Positions 8,822 to 17,598 are shown, numbered from the stretch's first letter. The stretch: DNA of 61,430 nucleotides from Chitinophaga sp. sic0106 (GCF_019219075.1 NZ_JAHUWJ010000031.1:1-61430); one strand, 5' to 3'. Notes: generated by a model not told the origin, from the sequence alone. Made by a program: numbers and translations.

Positions 8822-9988
8822 TTATCTGGTTACGTTAATGGTCCGTCCCTGTATTTTGAAATGTACGCCTGCAGTGATTTCCAGTATTTCCAACGTGCTG
8901 GAAAGATTAGCCTGCCGGCGCATAAATCCTGTTACATGAATAGTTGATATATCTAAAGTTTCGTCGTATTTCACTTCGGTATCATACCATCTGCTGATTG
9001 TTTGCATGACTTCTTTCAGATCGTCGTTTTTAAATGCGAACTGTCCGTTTTTCCAGGCGATGGCGCGTGCCGGATCGCCGCCGGAGGCTTGTAAGCGGCC
9101 GGTGGACTTATTATACACCGTTTGCTCACCGGGTTGCAGTACTATTTCTTTTTCTGCTTTGGCCACTTTTACGGCTCCATCGATGAGGGTGGTGGTATTG
9201 CGTTTTTCCTCCGTATAGGCTTTCACGTTAAAGCTGGTGCCCAGTACGAGCACCTGCTCTTCCGGCGTGTTTACATAGAACGGCATATTTGCGTTGGCGG
9301 CTACTTCAAAGTAGGCTTCGCCGCTGAGTGTAACGGTGCGTGTATTTCCACGGAATGATGCCGGGTAAGTAAGTGTGCTGGCGGCATTGAGCCATACCTT
9401 GGTGCCATCGGAGAGCACCACCTGGTATTGGCCGCCTTTGGGCGTTTGCAGGGTGTTTACAGCCACAGATTCGCCGGTATGATTATACACCAGTTCGTCC
9501 TGTGCTTTGTGGATGTTTTCGTCGCCGGCAGGGATAGTGCCGTCTTTCGTGTCTTCCAGGATAACAGTTTTGCCGTTGCCCAGGGTGAGGAGCGCTTTAT
9601 TGGAGCCGGGCCTTACATCTTCCCCAAACTTACTCGCAATAAGGGCTGCTGGTGGCTGGTTTTTTTTATTTTTTGTAGAGAGATGTGGAGCTGTAAACAC
9701 CACGACTGCCAGTATAGCTGCGGCGGCCGCTGTGGAAGCTATAACCAGCCTTCGGTACCTGTTACGCGGTACTGCCGGTGCTACTGTTTGTAATTGTGTA
9801 TGGATGCTTTGTAGCAGCGCGCTGGCATGCTCACTGCTTTTTTGTTGTGCAGTTGCTTCCCTGAACCGGCGCAGCAGATGCTGTTGCAGCTCACTGTGGT
9901 TAGAGGTGGCGAGGTATTGTAATACCTGCTGCCGGTCTTCTTCCGTCCAGTGTTCCTTTTCGAGCAGTGCGATGATGTAGTGGTCCAT
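8822..9988 (-). CDS. FecR-family anti-sigma factor with C-terminal DUF4974
   Basis: About 388 residues from the ATG at 9988; a GTG two codons earlier (9994) is also possible. It has a short cytoplasmic helical part, one membrane span at about residues 82-103 (Ala/Val-rich), the FecR domain (with VWLNAASTLTYP and GEAYFEV), and the DUF4974 segment at the end, which is related to the STN fold. In this family the anti-sigma factor holds the ECF sigma factor and is released when the STN domain of SusC reports substrate. It lies 71 bases after the sigma gene and 89 bases before SusC. Confidence 0.95.
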   Translation of the reverse strand: MDHYIIALLEKEHWTEEDRQQVLQYLATSNHSELQQHLLRRFREATAQQKSSEHASALLQSIHTQLQTVAPAVPRNRYRRLVIASTAAAAAILAVVVFTAPHLSTKNKKNQPPAALIASKFGEDVRPGSNKALLTLGNGKTVILEDTKDGTIPAGDENIHKAQDELVYNHTGESVAVNTLQTPKGGQYQVVLSDGTKVWLNAASTLTYPASFRGNTRTVTLSGEAYFEVAANANMPFYVNTPEEQVLVLGTSFNVKAYTEEKRNTTTLIDGAVKVAKAEKEIVLQPGEQTVYNKSTGRLQASGGDPARAIAWKNGQFAFKNDDLKEVMQTISRWYDTEVKYDETLDISTIHVTGFMRRQANLSSTLEILEITAGVHFKIQGRTINVTR

Positions 9989-10059
9989 ATCCACGGGTAG
10001 CGTTTATATTAATACACCGGGGAGTGGCAAGTGGGGGGCTGTATGGTAAAAAATATTTT

Positions 10060-10659
10060 TCAGCTGGTAGCAGCAAGATAGGCCAGCAAGGGGATACCAA
10101 TCTGGAATGCTTTATCAGGGTGCATTCTGGCGTATTCTCTGATGAAATCGTTGGCTTTGGTAATATGTTCTTTTACGGTATACCGGGAGATATTCAGTGT
10201 TTCTGCTGCTTCTGCGTAGGTTTTGCCCTGTATTTTACAGAGAGTGAATACGCGTTTGCGTTGTGGCGGCAGCTGGCCGATGGCTTCTTCTATCAGCTGC
10301 AGCTGGGCTTCGGTGATCTGCCATTCATTTTCAGCGGCGGTAAGGGTGGTGGCCAGCTGTTCGGGAGCGAGCTTTTCCCGTTGGCGGTCGCGCAGGTAAT
10401 TCATACTACGGTTGTAACTCACTACAAACAGCCAGTTGCCGAGGGGGCGCAACACATCGAGGGTCTCTTTCTTCTCCCATAACCTGATAAACACCTCCTG
10501 GATAATATCGTCGGTGGCGGCTGGATCATGTGTGAGCCGGAGGATGTTGCCATATACTGCGTGAAAATATAGGTGGTAAATGGCGTCGAAGGCCGCCATA
10601 TCACCGCATTGCATTTGTGCTATCAGTTCCGTTTCTGTTAACCCTGTATTCGTTGACAT
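10060..10659 (-). CDS. ECF sigma-70 factor, Bacteroidota Sus/TonB-signalling type
   Basis: 199 residues. Region 2 is visible as AFDAIYHLYF through DDIIQEVFIRLWEKK. Region 4 carries the LPPQRKRVF segment and a helix-turn-helix around ETLNISRYTVKEHI. It is the first gene of the minus-strand Sus operon, so it probably directs transcription of SusC-SusD and perhaps of itself. The intergenic region 10660-10832 upstream is AT-rich and presumably holds the promoter, but I see only a poor match (TAATCTTTG on the minus strand, spacing off by one). Confidence 0.95.
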   Translation of the reverse strand: MSTNTGLTETELIAQMQCGDMAAFDAIYHLYFHAVYGNILRLTHDPAATDDIIQEVFIRLWEKKETLDVLRPLGNWLFVVSYNRSMNYLRDRQREKLAPEQLATTLTAAENEWQITEAQLQLIEEAIGQLPPQRKRVFTLCKIQGKTYAEAAETLNISRYTVKEHITKANDFIREYARMHPDKAFQIGIPLLAYLAATS

Positions 10660-10832
10660 GAATTTAGTACGCTTATTAGGTTAGCAATCAGCAGGTTCTT
10701 ACACCGGATGAATAGACAAAGATTAGAATTTTAGCTGTTTAGATGTTGGTTACTTTGCTAAGTTAATATTTATTTAATCCGAAAGAAATATAAAAATTGG
10801 GTTTTTCCCGCGCAACAGCGCGCAATAAAAAA

Positions 10833-10855
10833 GCCTGATACCGCTGGCATCAGGC
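10833..10855. terminator. Bidirectional intrinsic terminator
   Basis: Stem GCCTGAT (10833-10839) with ATCAGGC (10849-10855) around a 9-base loop, flanked by six A on the left and a T run on the right. It would terminate the lipoprotein gene that ends at 10876 on the minus strand, and could also stop transcription in the other direction. Confidence 0.8.
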
Positions 10856-10875
10856 TTTTTACATATAAAAAATCA

Positions 10876-12192
10876 TTAATTATTCGTATTCATCTTTACA
10901 TCCTCTGTATCACCTTTCTGATAGATATAGATGTTTTTATTCTCAAAGTAGGATGGCACGCTTTCACCTTCTTTCACGTATACCGGCTGGAAGTTGTACC
11001 TGGAAATGATCTTAGGTGCATCGTTGGTATATGCATTAAAGTACACGCCTTTATCACGCATGAGCCGCACGAAATAATACGTCATGTCAAATCCTTTAAC
11101 AGCCATATCTGACGGGCGTGCGCGATAAACACGACGGAAGTAATCCGTTACGTATTTGCTGTAGTAATCGTTTTTATCGTTGTAATAAGGAGAGGAATAG
11201 TAGATATTCATGCCCTTGAACTCCGGTTCTTTGAAGCGGAAGATGTCCCAGGTAGGCATACCGTAGATTTGCACCGGGTAGGTGGCAGCAGTGGTGCTGA
11301 GTTTGCGGAGTAAAGTTTTTGCGCCGTTTTCATCCAGTGCAGTTACAATGAGGATGTTGGTACGGTCGGTAAGTAATACTTTGCTCAGTTCTTCAGCAGT
11401 GGTGCCATCGTTCCATACCACCTCACGGATCCTGGATTTTTTGGCGTAGTCCATTTTGTCGTAGGCGGCTTTGAAATCAGCGTACATGCGTGATTCAAAA
11501 GCGGTATTCCTGCGCAGCAGTACTATATTTTTATTCGCGAAGGTTTCCTGTACATATTTCTGCACCGCTTCTGTATGTGTTTTCAGGGTGCTGTTGCTGA
11601 TAAACAGGAAAGGATTATCGGTAACGCCGCCATCGTTAGGGTAGGTGGCGGACACGAAATTGATTTCTTTATCGCGGGAGAAATCGCTCAGCTCTTTCAG
11701 GTCAGGATTGGTCACTGATCCGATGATCAGGTCGGTGGCATCCAGCACTTTAGATTTGATCAGGCTGGAGATGCTTTGTTTTCCTTTGCTGTCGTATACG
11801 GTTACACGTAGATTATATCCTTGCGTTTGCAGGGAGTCGAGGGCGAGCTGTGCGCCTTCGTAGAATTCAAGTCCTGGGAGTACGTAGCGGGGCATGGTAC
11901 GACCGGGAATATCGGTGGAGGTGGCAAATACGGAGTCGAGATACAGCGGCGCAAAAATGGCTACGTTGTAGGTGCCTCTTTTCACATCTTTGGCAAAAGC
12001 GGGAACGTTGAAAGGTATTTGTTTATCTACCTTTTTGGGTTCCGGGCTTTTTTCAGGAGCGGGTTTGGTGGCAGTTGCGTTAGGTGTGGGAGCAGGTTTT
12101 GATACGGTTTTGCGGGAAGAGGAACAGGCGCTGATGGTTAGCGCGATGGCCACTCCGGCAAACAGGTGTTTTATAGAAAAAGACAGGCTCAT
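10876..12192 (-). CDS. Type 1 periplasmic-binding-fold lipoprotein (ABC substrate-binding/LpoA-like)
   Basis: 438 residues from the ATG at 12192. A TTG 13 codons upstream (12231) would put extra residues before the signal peptide and also overlaps an inverted repeat, so it is rejected. A lipobox (ISAC) follows the signal peptide, then a Pro/Lys/Thr-rich linker, then a domain with the Peripla_BP_6-like layout: VAIFAPLYLDS, FYEGAQLALDSL, a second lobe with NIVLLRRNTAFESRMYADF, and a late DMAVKGFDMTYYFVRLM. In Bacteroidota such proteins are annotated as amino-acid ABC substrate-binding proteins without a nearby permease, or compared with cell-wall synthase activators. No transporter genes are adjacent, so a cell-envelope role is as likely as transport. 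Confidence 0.7.
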   Translation of the reverse strand: MSLSFSIKHLFAGVAIALTISACSSSRKTVSKPAPTPNATATKPAPEKSPEPKKVDKQIPFNVPAFAKDVKRGTYNVAIFAPLYLDSVFATSTDIPGRTMPRYVLPGLEFYEGAQLALDSLQTQGYNLRVTVYDSKGKQSISSLIKSKVLDATDLIIGSVTNPDLKELSDFSRDKEINFVSATYPNDGGVTDNPFLFISNSTLKTHTEAVQKYVQETFANKNIVLLRRNTAFESRMYADFKAAYDKMDYAKKSRIREVVWNDGTTAEELSKVLLTDRTNILIVTALDENGAKTLLRKLSTTAATYPVQIYGMPTWDIFRFKEPEFKGMNIYYSSPYYNDKNDYYSKYVTDYFRRVYRARPSDMAVKGFDMTYYFVRLMRDKGVYFNAYTNDAPKIISRYNFQPVYVKEGESVPSYFENKNIYIYQKGDTEDVKMNTNN

Positions 12193-12229
12193 AACAATTG
12201 GCAGTTTGTGTGCTTGATATAAATTTAAC

Positions 12230-12269
12230 AACCGATCGGCATCTACTGCATAAGTTGTGCCGATCGGTT
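12230..12269. repeat. 12-bp perfect inverted repeat downstream of guaA
   Basis: Arms 12230-12241 (AACCGATCGGCA) and 12258-12269 are perfect complements with a 16-base loop. It lies between the guaA stop and the start of the next minus-strand gene. It may end guaA transcription, but the T run after it on the minus strand is weak (TGTTAAATTT), so an operator or mRNA-processing role is possible. Confidence 0.6.
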
Positions 12270-12292
12270 ATTGTGGCTCAAAAAGACGCCTG

Positions 12293-13831
12293 TTATTCCC
12301 ACTCGATGGTGGCAGGTGGCTTGGAGCTGATATCGTAAACAACACGGTTAATACCTTTAACCCTGTTGATTATATCATTGGACATTTTTGCCAGGAATTC
12401 ATATGGCAGGTGCGCCCAGTCGGCGGTCATACCGTCTACGGAGGTTACTGCACGGAGTGCAACGGTAAACTCGTAGGTGCGCTCATCGCCCATTACGCCT
12501 ACGCTCTGAACAGGCAACAGGATGGTTCCTGCCTGCCATACTTTGTCGTAGAGGCCGGCCTCACGGAGTCCGTCGATGTAGATTGCGTCTGCCTGTTGCA
12601 GCATATCCACTTTTTCCGGGGTGATGGCACCGAGGATACGGATGGCCAAACCAGGACCCGGGAAAGGATGACGGGCCAGGAAGATGTCGCTGATACCGAT
12701 TTCGCGGCCTACGCGGCGTACTTCATCTTTAAAGAGGAAACGCAGGGGTTCTACCAGCTGCATGTTCATCTTTTCAGGAAGGCCACCTACGTTGTGGTGC
12801 GATTTGATGGTAACAGAAGGTCCGTTTACAGAAACAGATTCAATTACATCCGGGTAGATGGTACCCTGACCGAGGAAGGAAATATCCTTCAGTTCAGCGG
12901 ATTCCTGCTGGAATACCTCGATGAAGAGGCGTCCGATGATTTTGCGCTTTTGTTCAGGATCTGATACTCCTTCGAGCTGACCGTAAAAGAGATCTTTTGC
13001 ATTCACTCCTTTTACGTTCAGTCCCATATGTTTATATGATTCCAGTACGGTGTTGTATTCATCTTTACGGAGCAGGCCGTTATCTACGAAAATGCAGAAC
13101 AGGTTGCTGCCGATAGCTTTGTGGATCAGTTCAGCAGCCACGGTGCTGTCTACCCCGCCGCTGAGCGCCATCACCACACGTTTGTCGCCCACTTTAGCTT
13201 TGATATTGGCGATGGTTTCCTGTACAAAATGAGCAGGAGTCCAGTCCTGGCTGCAACCACAGATGTGCATCAGGAAGTTACGGATGATCTGTTTTCCTTC
13301 CAGGGAGTGTGTTACTTCCGGGTGGAACTGCAGACCGAATACCGGATTTTTAGCCACTTTTGAGCTTTTAAAAGCGGCAACCGGGATATTTTCGGTGGTA
13401 GCGATTACCTCGAAGGTATCAGGTATTTTTTTGATGGTGTCGGAGTGACTCATCCAAACCTGGCTTTTACCGGAAATATCATATAATAATTTTTCCTCTT
13501 TATCGCTATGCTCCATGAAAGCGCGACCGTATTCACGGATATTACTTTTGGCTACTTCTCCGCCGAAGTTTTTAGCCATCAGCTGTGCGCCGTAGCAGAT
13601 ACCGAGTACCGGTACTTTTTCGGCCATCGCTGCGATGTCAACGGAAGGTGCGTTTGGATCATTTACGGAAAACGGACTTCCGGATAAAATAATGCCTTTG
13701 ATGGATTCGTCCCATGCAATTGGCTGAAGGCATGGTTTAATTTCGCAATAAACATTTAGTTCGCGTATGCTGCGTGCAATCAGCTGCGTATACTGTGAAC
13801 CGAAATCGAGGATAAGTATCTTTTCTGTCAT
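12293..13831 (-). CDS. guaA: GMP synthase (glutamine-hydrolysing)
   Basis: 512 residues, the normal length. It converts XMP, glutamine and ATP to GMP in the cytoplasm. The class I glutamine amidotransferase domain shows the nucleophile Cys79 in LGICYG and the His170/Glu172 pair in FHPE. The ATP-pyrophosphatase domain has the P-loop LSGGVDS near 223-229. The C-terminal dimerisation domain ends in the conserved PATIEWE. It stands alone and is divergent from the DUF2807 gene at 13926. A perfect -7 element lies only a few bases upstream of the ATG. Confidence 0.98.
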   Translation of the reverse strand: MTEKILILDFGSQYTQLIARSIRELNVYCEIKPCLQPIAWDESIKGIILSGSPFSVNDPNAPSVDIAAMAEKVPVLGICYGAQLMAKNFGGEVAKSNIREYGRAFMEHSDKEEKLLYDISGKSQVWMSHSDTIKKIPDTFEVIATTENIPVAAFKSSKVAKNPVFGLQFHPEVTHSLEGKQIIRNFLMHICGCSQDWTPAHFVQETIANIKAKVGDKRVVMALSGGVDSTVAAELIHKAIGSNLFCIFVDNGLLRKDEYNTVLESYKHMGLNVKGVNAKDLFYGQLEGVSDPEQKRKIIGRLFIEVFQQESAELKDISFLGQGTIYPDVIESVSVNGPSVTIKSHHNVGGLPEKMNMQLVEPLRFLFKDEVRRVGREIGISDIFLARHPFPGPGLAIRILGAITPEKVDMLQQADAIYIDGLREAGLYDKVWQAGTILLPVQSVGVMGDERTYEFTVALRAVTSVDGMTADWAHLPYEFLAKMSNDIINRVKGINRVVYDISSKPPATIEWE

Positions 13832-13838
13832 GGTGGTG

Positions 13839-13846
13839 CAAAGATA
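13839..13846 (-). promoter_or_regulatory. -7 promoter element of guaA
   Basis: On the minus strand this reads TATCTTTG, an exact TAnnTTTG Bacteroidota -7 element. It ends 8 bases upstream of the ATG, so the transcript would have almost no leader. No TTG at the usual 17-23 base spacing was found upstream. Confidence 0.45.
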
Positions 13847-13925
13847 AAGTCATTATGGGAAATTCGGCTTATCTGATTCCAAATTCCGAAATTGGGTCGT
13901 ATCTTTCTGCCATAATCCAGCATTT

Positions 13926-14657
13926 ATGAGAATCAACACTAGCCTTTGCCAAGGGCTCCTGACCCTAACCACCCTCGTATTATTATCCTCCTGCAATTTC
14001 CGCCGTATAGAAGGAAATGGTAATGTAATCAAGGAAGAACGCCAGATCACTGCCTTCCGCAGCGTCAAAGTTGATGGCGGTATGAACGTACATATACAGC
14101 AGGGGGAAACCAAAAGCGCCGTAATTGAGGCGGAAAGCAATATTGTACCGCTGATCGTGCTGGAGCGCGACGGCGAGGAACTGATTGTAAAACTTCGTGA
14201 TGATGTGCATAACATCAGCACCCATAAGAAATTTGATGTATATCTGTCAGCTCCCCAGCTGGATGCTATCAAAGTAGATGGCAGCGGGGATATCGACCTA
14301 CTGGGCACTTTCACTAACCCGGAAAATATTAAACTGAAAATTGCAGGTAGCGGTAATATCATCGGTAAGGTGGATGCTCCGTCTATCGACGCTTCCATCG
14401 CAGGTTCCGGAGATATGAAGGTAACCGGCCAAACCCGCGACCTGAACGTATCCATTGCCGGTGTAGGTAACTTTGAAGGATTAGACCTGTTTACCGAAAA
14501 TACCAAAGTGAAAATCTCAGGTGCCGGTAACGCCAAAGTACACGCCAGCGTAACGCTCAAAGCCAGCATTGCAGGCACCGGAGACGTTGTCTATAAAGGC
14601 TCCCCTGAGGTAAGTCAGTCCATCGCCGGTGCAGGCTCTGTAGAGCAGGCGAAATAA
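13926..14657 (+). CDS. Head GIN domain (DUF2807) lipoprotein
   Basis: 243 residues with a lipoprotein signal ending LSSCNFRR. The body is a repetitive beta-helix-like domain of the DUF2807/GIN family (PF10988): FRSVKVDGGMNVHIQQG at the start, then repeated units around DGSGDIDL, AGSGNI, AGSGDMKV, AGVGNFEGL, SGAGNAKV and AGTGDVVYKG. Such proteins are common in Bacteroidota envelopes; their role is not established. It is monocistronic, divergent from guaA, and followed by a hairpin at 14741-14786. The repeat-rich C-terminal half makes recombination between units possible. Confidence 0.88.
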   Translation: MRINTSLCQGLLTLTTLVLLSSCNFRRIEGNGNVIKEERQITAFRSVKVDGGMNVHIQQGETKSAVIEAESNIVPLIVLERDGEELIVKLRDDVHNISTHKKFDVYLSAPQLDAIKVDGSGDIDLLGTFTNPENIKLKIAGSGNIIGKVDAPSIDASIAGSGDMKVTGQTRDLNVSIAGVGNFEGLDLFTENTKVKISGAGNAKVHASVTLKASIAGTGDVVYKGSPEVSQSIAGAGSVEQAK

Positions 14658-14740
14658 TATTTACAAAATTTTAACAAATTTTGTATCATAAAGAGACTGA
14701 TTCTTAGTTATTTAGTTGAAAATATTAAAAGTCCTTTAGA

Positions 14741-14786
14741 CCAGGTGCAGCAACAACTTAAGTAAGCCGATTGGTGTTGCACCTGG
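14741..14786. repeat. Hairpin in the 280-bp gap between the DUF2807 gene and darA
   Basis: CCAGGTGCA (14741-14749) pairs with TGCACCTGG (14778-14786) around a 28-base loop. There is no T run, so termination is doubtful and an operator or leader structure for the pigment cluster is possible. The rest of 14658-14937 is AT-rich and without a gene. Confidence 0.4.
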
Positions 14787-14937
14787 CTGGGGCACAAGCC
14801 CTGAATGTCAGCCTTTAACCCCACTCTCCAGATAAGATTAGTCCCCGTATTACATCAAATTATCATTAAATCATATAAATGATAGTATCTTTTTTGTAAG
14901 TTTACAGCTTAATTAATGTTGAACTCCTGTTCCTTTT

Positions 14938-15858
14938 ATGAATGTAAAACCTAAGGTCCTGGTAGTATATTATACACAAACCGGGCAACTGAAAAGGATT
15001 GTAGATCATGTGCTGGCACCGCTGGAAGGCAAGGTGGATGTGACTTTCGAGCAACTGGTTCCTTCGGAGCCCTTTGCATTTCCCTGGAAAAAGCAGACTT
15101 TTTACGATACAATGCCGGAAACGGTACTGCAAACACCACGTGGTATCCAACCTTTGAAAGTTGATGTGAACGAGCATTTTGATCTGGTTATACTGGCATA
15201 TCAGCCATGGTTTTTATCGCCATCGCAGCCTACTGCCGCGTTCCTGCAAAGTGAACAAGGCCGCCAGCTGCTGAAAGGTAAAAATGTAATCACGCTCCTC
15301 GGTGGCCGCAATATGTGGCTCAATGCCCAGGAATCCGTGAAGAAATATCTTCAGCAAGCCGGTGCCAAACTCGCGGGCAATATTGTGCTGGTAGATAAAT
15401 CTTCCAACCTGGTGTCACTGATCACCGTTCTCAGGTGGCAGTTCAAAGGCCTCAAAGCCGCTACCAAATACCTCCCGCCGGCAGGGGTGCAGGAAAACGA
15501 AATCGTTACCAGCGCCCGATTTGCGGCACCAATCGCCAAAGCACTCGAATCCGGTAACTGGAACGGACTGCAGCAGGAACTGATTGACCTGAACGCAGTA
15601 GAACTCATTCCTAACCTGATATTGCTGGAAGACAGAGGCATCAAAGCCTTCAGATTCTGGGCAAAATATATCAGCGCCAAAGGCGGACCAGCAGCAAGCT
15701 CCCGTCAGGGCCGCGTGACTATGTACCGATCCTTACTATTGCCAGGTATCGTGGTACTTTCACCTGTGACCATCATATCATCCCTTATAAAACTTAACCT
15801 GAAAAAGAACGACCTGCAAAAGGAAGTGGAATACTATAAAAGTACTTCCCTTCGTTGA
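14938..15858 (+). CDS. darA: DarA-like dialkylresorcinol biosynthesis enzyme (flavodoxin-like)
   Basis: 306 residues. The N-terminus has a flavodoxin-type phosphate-binding loop (VVYYTQTGQLKRI), and the middle has the strand-loop LVILAYQPWFLSPSQP and VITLLGGRNMW, so the fold should bind FMN. In dialkylresorcinol and flexirubin clusters this gene stands next to the ketosynthase DarB. From the literature as I recall it, DarB makes a cyclohexanedione that DarA aromatises to the resorcinol. A hydrophobic stretch near residues 260-285 (SLLLPGIVVLSPVTIISSLI) suggests membrane contact near the C-terminus. The call rests on the flavodoxin motif plus the gene order with darB; a generic NAD(P)H oxidoreductase is the alternative. 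Confidence 0.75.
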   Translation: MNVKPKVLVVYYTQTGQLKRIVDHVLAPLEGKVDVTFEQLVPSEPFAFPWKKQTFYDTMPETVLQTPRGIQPLKVDVNEHFDLVILAYQPWFLSPSQPTAAFLQSEQGRQLLKGKNVITLLGGRNMWLNAQESVKKYLQQAGAKLAGNIVLVDKSSNLVSLITVLRWQFKGLKAATKYLPPAGVQENEIVTSARFAAPIAKALESGNWNGLQQELIDLNAVELIPNLILLEDRGIKAFRFWAKYISAKGGPAASSRQGRVTMYRSLLLPGIVVLSPVTIISSLIKLNLKKNDLQKEVEYYKSTSLR

Positions 15859-15922
15859 GTGAAAATGCAGGATTCCGTGCCGACCTGTAATGAACCCGGC
15901 TTTTAGTCTGGTGGCGTAATAA

Positions 15923-15957
15923 TTGTAATTCAGATTAGAATTCTATATTTACGTTTG
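15923..15957 (+). promoter_or_regulatory. Candidate promoter before darB
   Basis: TACGTTTG (15950-15957) matches the -7 consensus TAnnTTTG exactly. A TTG at 15923-15925 lies 24 bases upstream, one base longer than the usual 17-23. It leaves about a 60-base leader before the ATG at 16024, and suggests that darB and the genes after it can be transcribed apart from darA. Confidence 0.45.
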
Positions 15958-16023
15958 TATAATACATATACCATCATAACATGCACCCTAGTGACATGTG
16001 CCTTTTAAAGACGATTTTTTCAA

Positions 16024-17160
16024 ATGAAGGAAGTTTATATTAACAGGCTTTCAAAATTTTTACCCAACAAGCCTGTAGAAAATGAAGAAATGGAGAGCAT
16101 TCTCGGGCTGGTAGATGGAAAGCCTTCCCGGATGCGGCTGAAGATTTTGGGAAACAACAAGATCAAAACCCGCTATTACTCCCTGGACAACGAAGGAAAG
16201 AGCACCCATACCAACGCAGAAATGACAGCTGAGGCGGTGAAAGCATTGTTTGATGACAAAAACCCAATCAGTAATCTGCAGCTGCTTGCCTGCGGTACTA
16301 CATCTCCTGATCAGTTACTGCCTAACCATGCCGCCATGGTGCACGGTTTGCTGAAATGTCAGCCTGTTGAGCTGATCGCAGCTACCGGTGCCTGTGCCGC
16401 CGGTATGCAGGCCTTTAAATATGCCTGGATGTCTATCCGCTGTGGAAACACCTCCAACGCGGTAAGCACCGGCTCCGAAAAATTCTCCGCCTGGATGCTG
16501 GCAGAAAAATTCCAGCCCGAAAGAGATGCACAGAAAGCCTTAGACGCCAACGGCTACATCGCTTTTGAAAAAGACTTCCTTCGCTGGATGTTGTCCGATG
16601 GCGCCAGCGCCGCTTATTTCTCTGATAAGCCAAATGAAGAAGGACTTTCCCTGCGGGTGGACTGGGTGGAAATCGCCTCCTACGCCAATGAACTGGAAAC
16701 ATGTATGTACTCCGGTGCCATTAAAACCGAAGATGGCGACACCAAAGGCTGGATAGACATGACCCCTGACGAATGGGCTTTCCACAGCGTGTTTTCCTTC
16801 AAACAGGATACCCGACTGCTGGGCAAAAATATAGTTCCTTCCGGTGCACAAATGTGGAAAAACCTGGTGGAGCGCTATGGTATCAACCTGGATGAAATTG
16901 ACTTCTTCCTGCCGCATCTTTCTTCCGAATTCTTCCGACTTAAAATAGATGAGGAAATCACCCGCATTGGTGTGCCTATCCCACTGGACAAATGGTTTAC
17001 GAACCTGGACCGTGTTGGTAACGTGGGAACTGCATCTCCCTACCTGATGCTGGAAGAACTGATGAATACCGGCCGACTGAAGAAAGGTCAGAAGATTGTG
17101 ATGATGGTGCCGGAAAGTGCGCGTTTCTCCTATGCTTATGCACAGATCACTGTTGTGTAA
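16024..17160 (+). CDS. darB: DarB-like ketosynthase III (dialkylresorcinol/cyclohexanedione synthase)
   Basis: 378 residues of the FabH/KAS III fold. The nucleophile is Cys124 in AATGACAAG; the His is in LPHLSSEF and the Asn in VGNVGTASP near the end, giving the Cys-His-Asn triad. DarB-type enzymes condense two beta-keto or related acyl chains into a cyclohexanedione, the precursor of the dialkylresorcinol half of flexirubins. It follows the darA-like gene and leads a plus-strand series of genes with short spacings. General FabH is a weaker alternative, because housekeeping fabH normally sits with plsX/rpmF and this protein has an unusually long N-terminal part. Confidence 0.85.
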   Translation: MKEVYINRLSKFLPNKPVENEEMESILGLVDGKPSRMRLKILGNNKIKTRYYSLDNEGKSTHTNAEMTAEAVKALFDDKNPISNLQLLACGTTSPDQLLPNHAAMVHGLLKCQPVELIAATGACAAGMQAFKYAWMSIRCGNTSNAVSTGSEKFSAWMLAEKFQPERDAQKALDANGYIAFEKDFLRWMLSDGASAAYFSDKPNEEGLSLRVDWVEIASYANELETCMYSGAIKTEDGDTKGWIDMTPDEWAFHSVFSFKQDTRLLGKNIVPSGAQMWKNLVERYGINLDEIDFFLPHLSSEFFRLKIDEEITRIGVPIPLDKWFTNLDRVGNVGTASPYLMLEELMNTGRLKKGQKIVMMVPESARFSYAYAQITVV

Positions 17161-17184
17161 GTAATCACCTTTAAAACTGCTGTC

Positions 17185-17583
17185 ATGAAAAAAGAGGAAG
17201 TACCACAGGACAAGGATAACCTTCATGAAGGTACATTCAAACAGATTATGTATGCGGTGGATAACTCGGGCAACTACGTTCAGGTGCAGAGTGCTGGCTG
17301 GGAGCCTGAAAATATCGCCCTGGACCAGGCCTGGGAAGAAGTGAATAAAAGAGTAGAAGCGGCCAGACAAAAAGTACTTGCCGGAGAAGTGAGCCCCATC
17401 GCCTACTACATGGAAAAAAACATCATGGACCTTGCCCTGCTGGCAAACTATGTAGGCAAATTCCAATGGCAGGTGAAAAGGCACATGAAACCCGCTGTAT
17501 TCGGGCGTTTAAGCCAAAACATGCTGCAAAAATATGCAGATGCCTTTAAGATCAGTATCGCTGATCTGCAGCACATAAAATAA
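17185..17583 (+). CDS. Unknown protein of the dialkylresorcinol cluster
   Basis: 132 residues, no signal peptide, no membrane span. The N-terminus is acidic and basic mixed, the middle is helical (LDQAWEEVNKRVEAARQ), and the C-terminus (LSQNMLQKYADAFKISIADL) looks like a small helix-turn-helix or lambda-repressor-like helical bundle. I do not recognise a named family. It lies 24 bases after darB and before the long inverted repeat at 17599, so it belongs with the pigment genes. Possible roles are a chaperone or adaptor for the synthase, or a regulator; neither is shown. Confidence 0.7.
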   Translation: MKKEEVPQDKDNLHEGTFKQIMYAVDNSGNYVQVQSAGWEPENIALDQAWEEVNKRVEAARQKVLAGEVSPIAYYMEKNIMDLALLANYVGKFQWQVKRHMKPAVFGRLSQNMLQKYADAFKISIADLQHIK

Positions 17584-17598
17584 CTTACAATTTTCCAC

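Noticed and set aside
13853..14578. 241-codon minus-strand frame over the DUF2807 gene
   Set aside because: It is the antisense of a repeat-rich lipoprotein gene with clear signal peptide and domain on the plus strand.
16540..17484. 314-codon minus-strand frame over darB
   Set aside because: Antisense to an enzyme with intact catalytic triad, no domain of its own.
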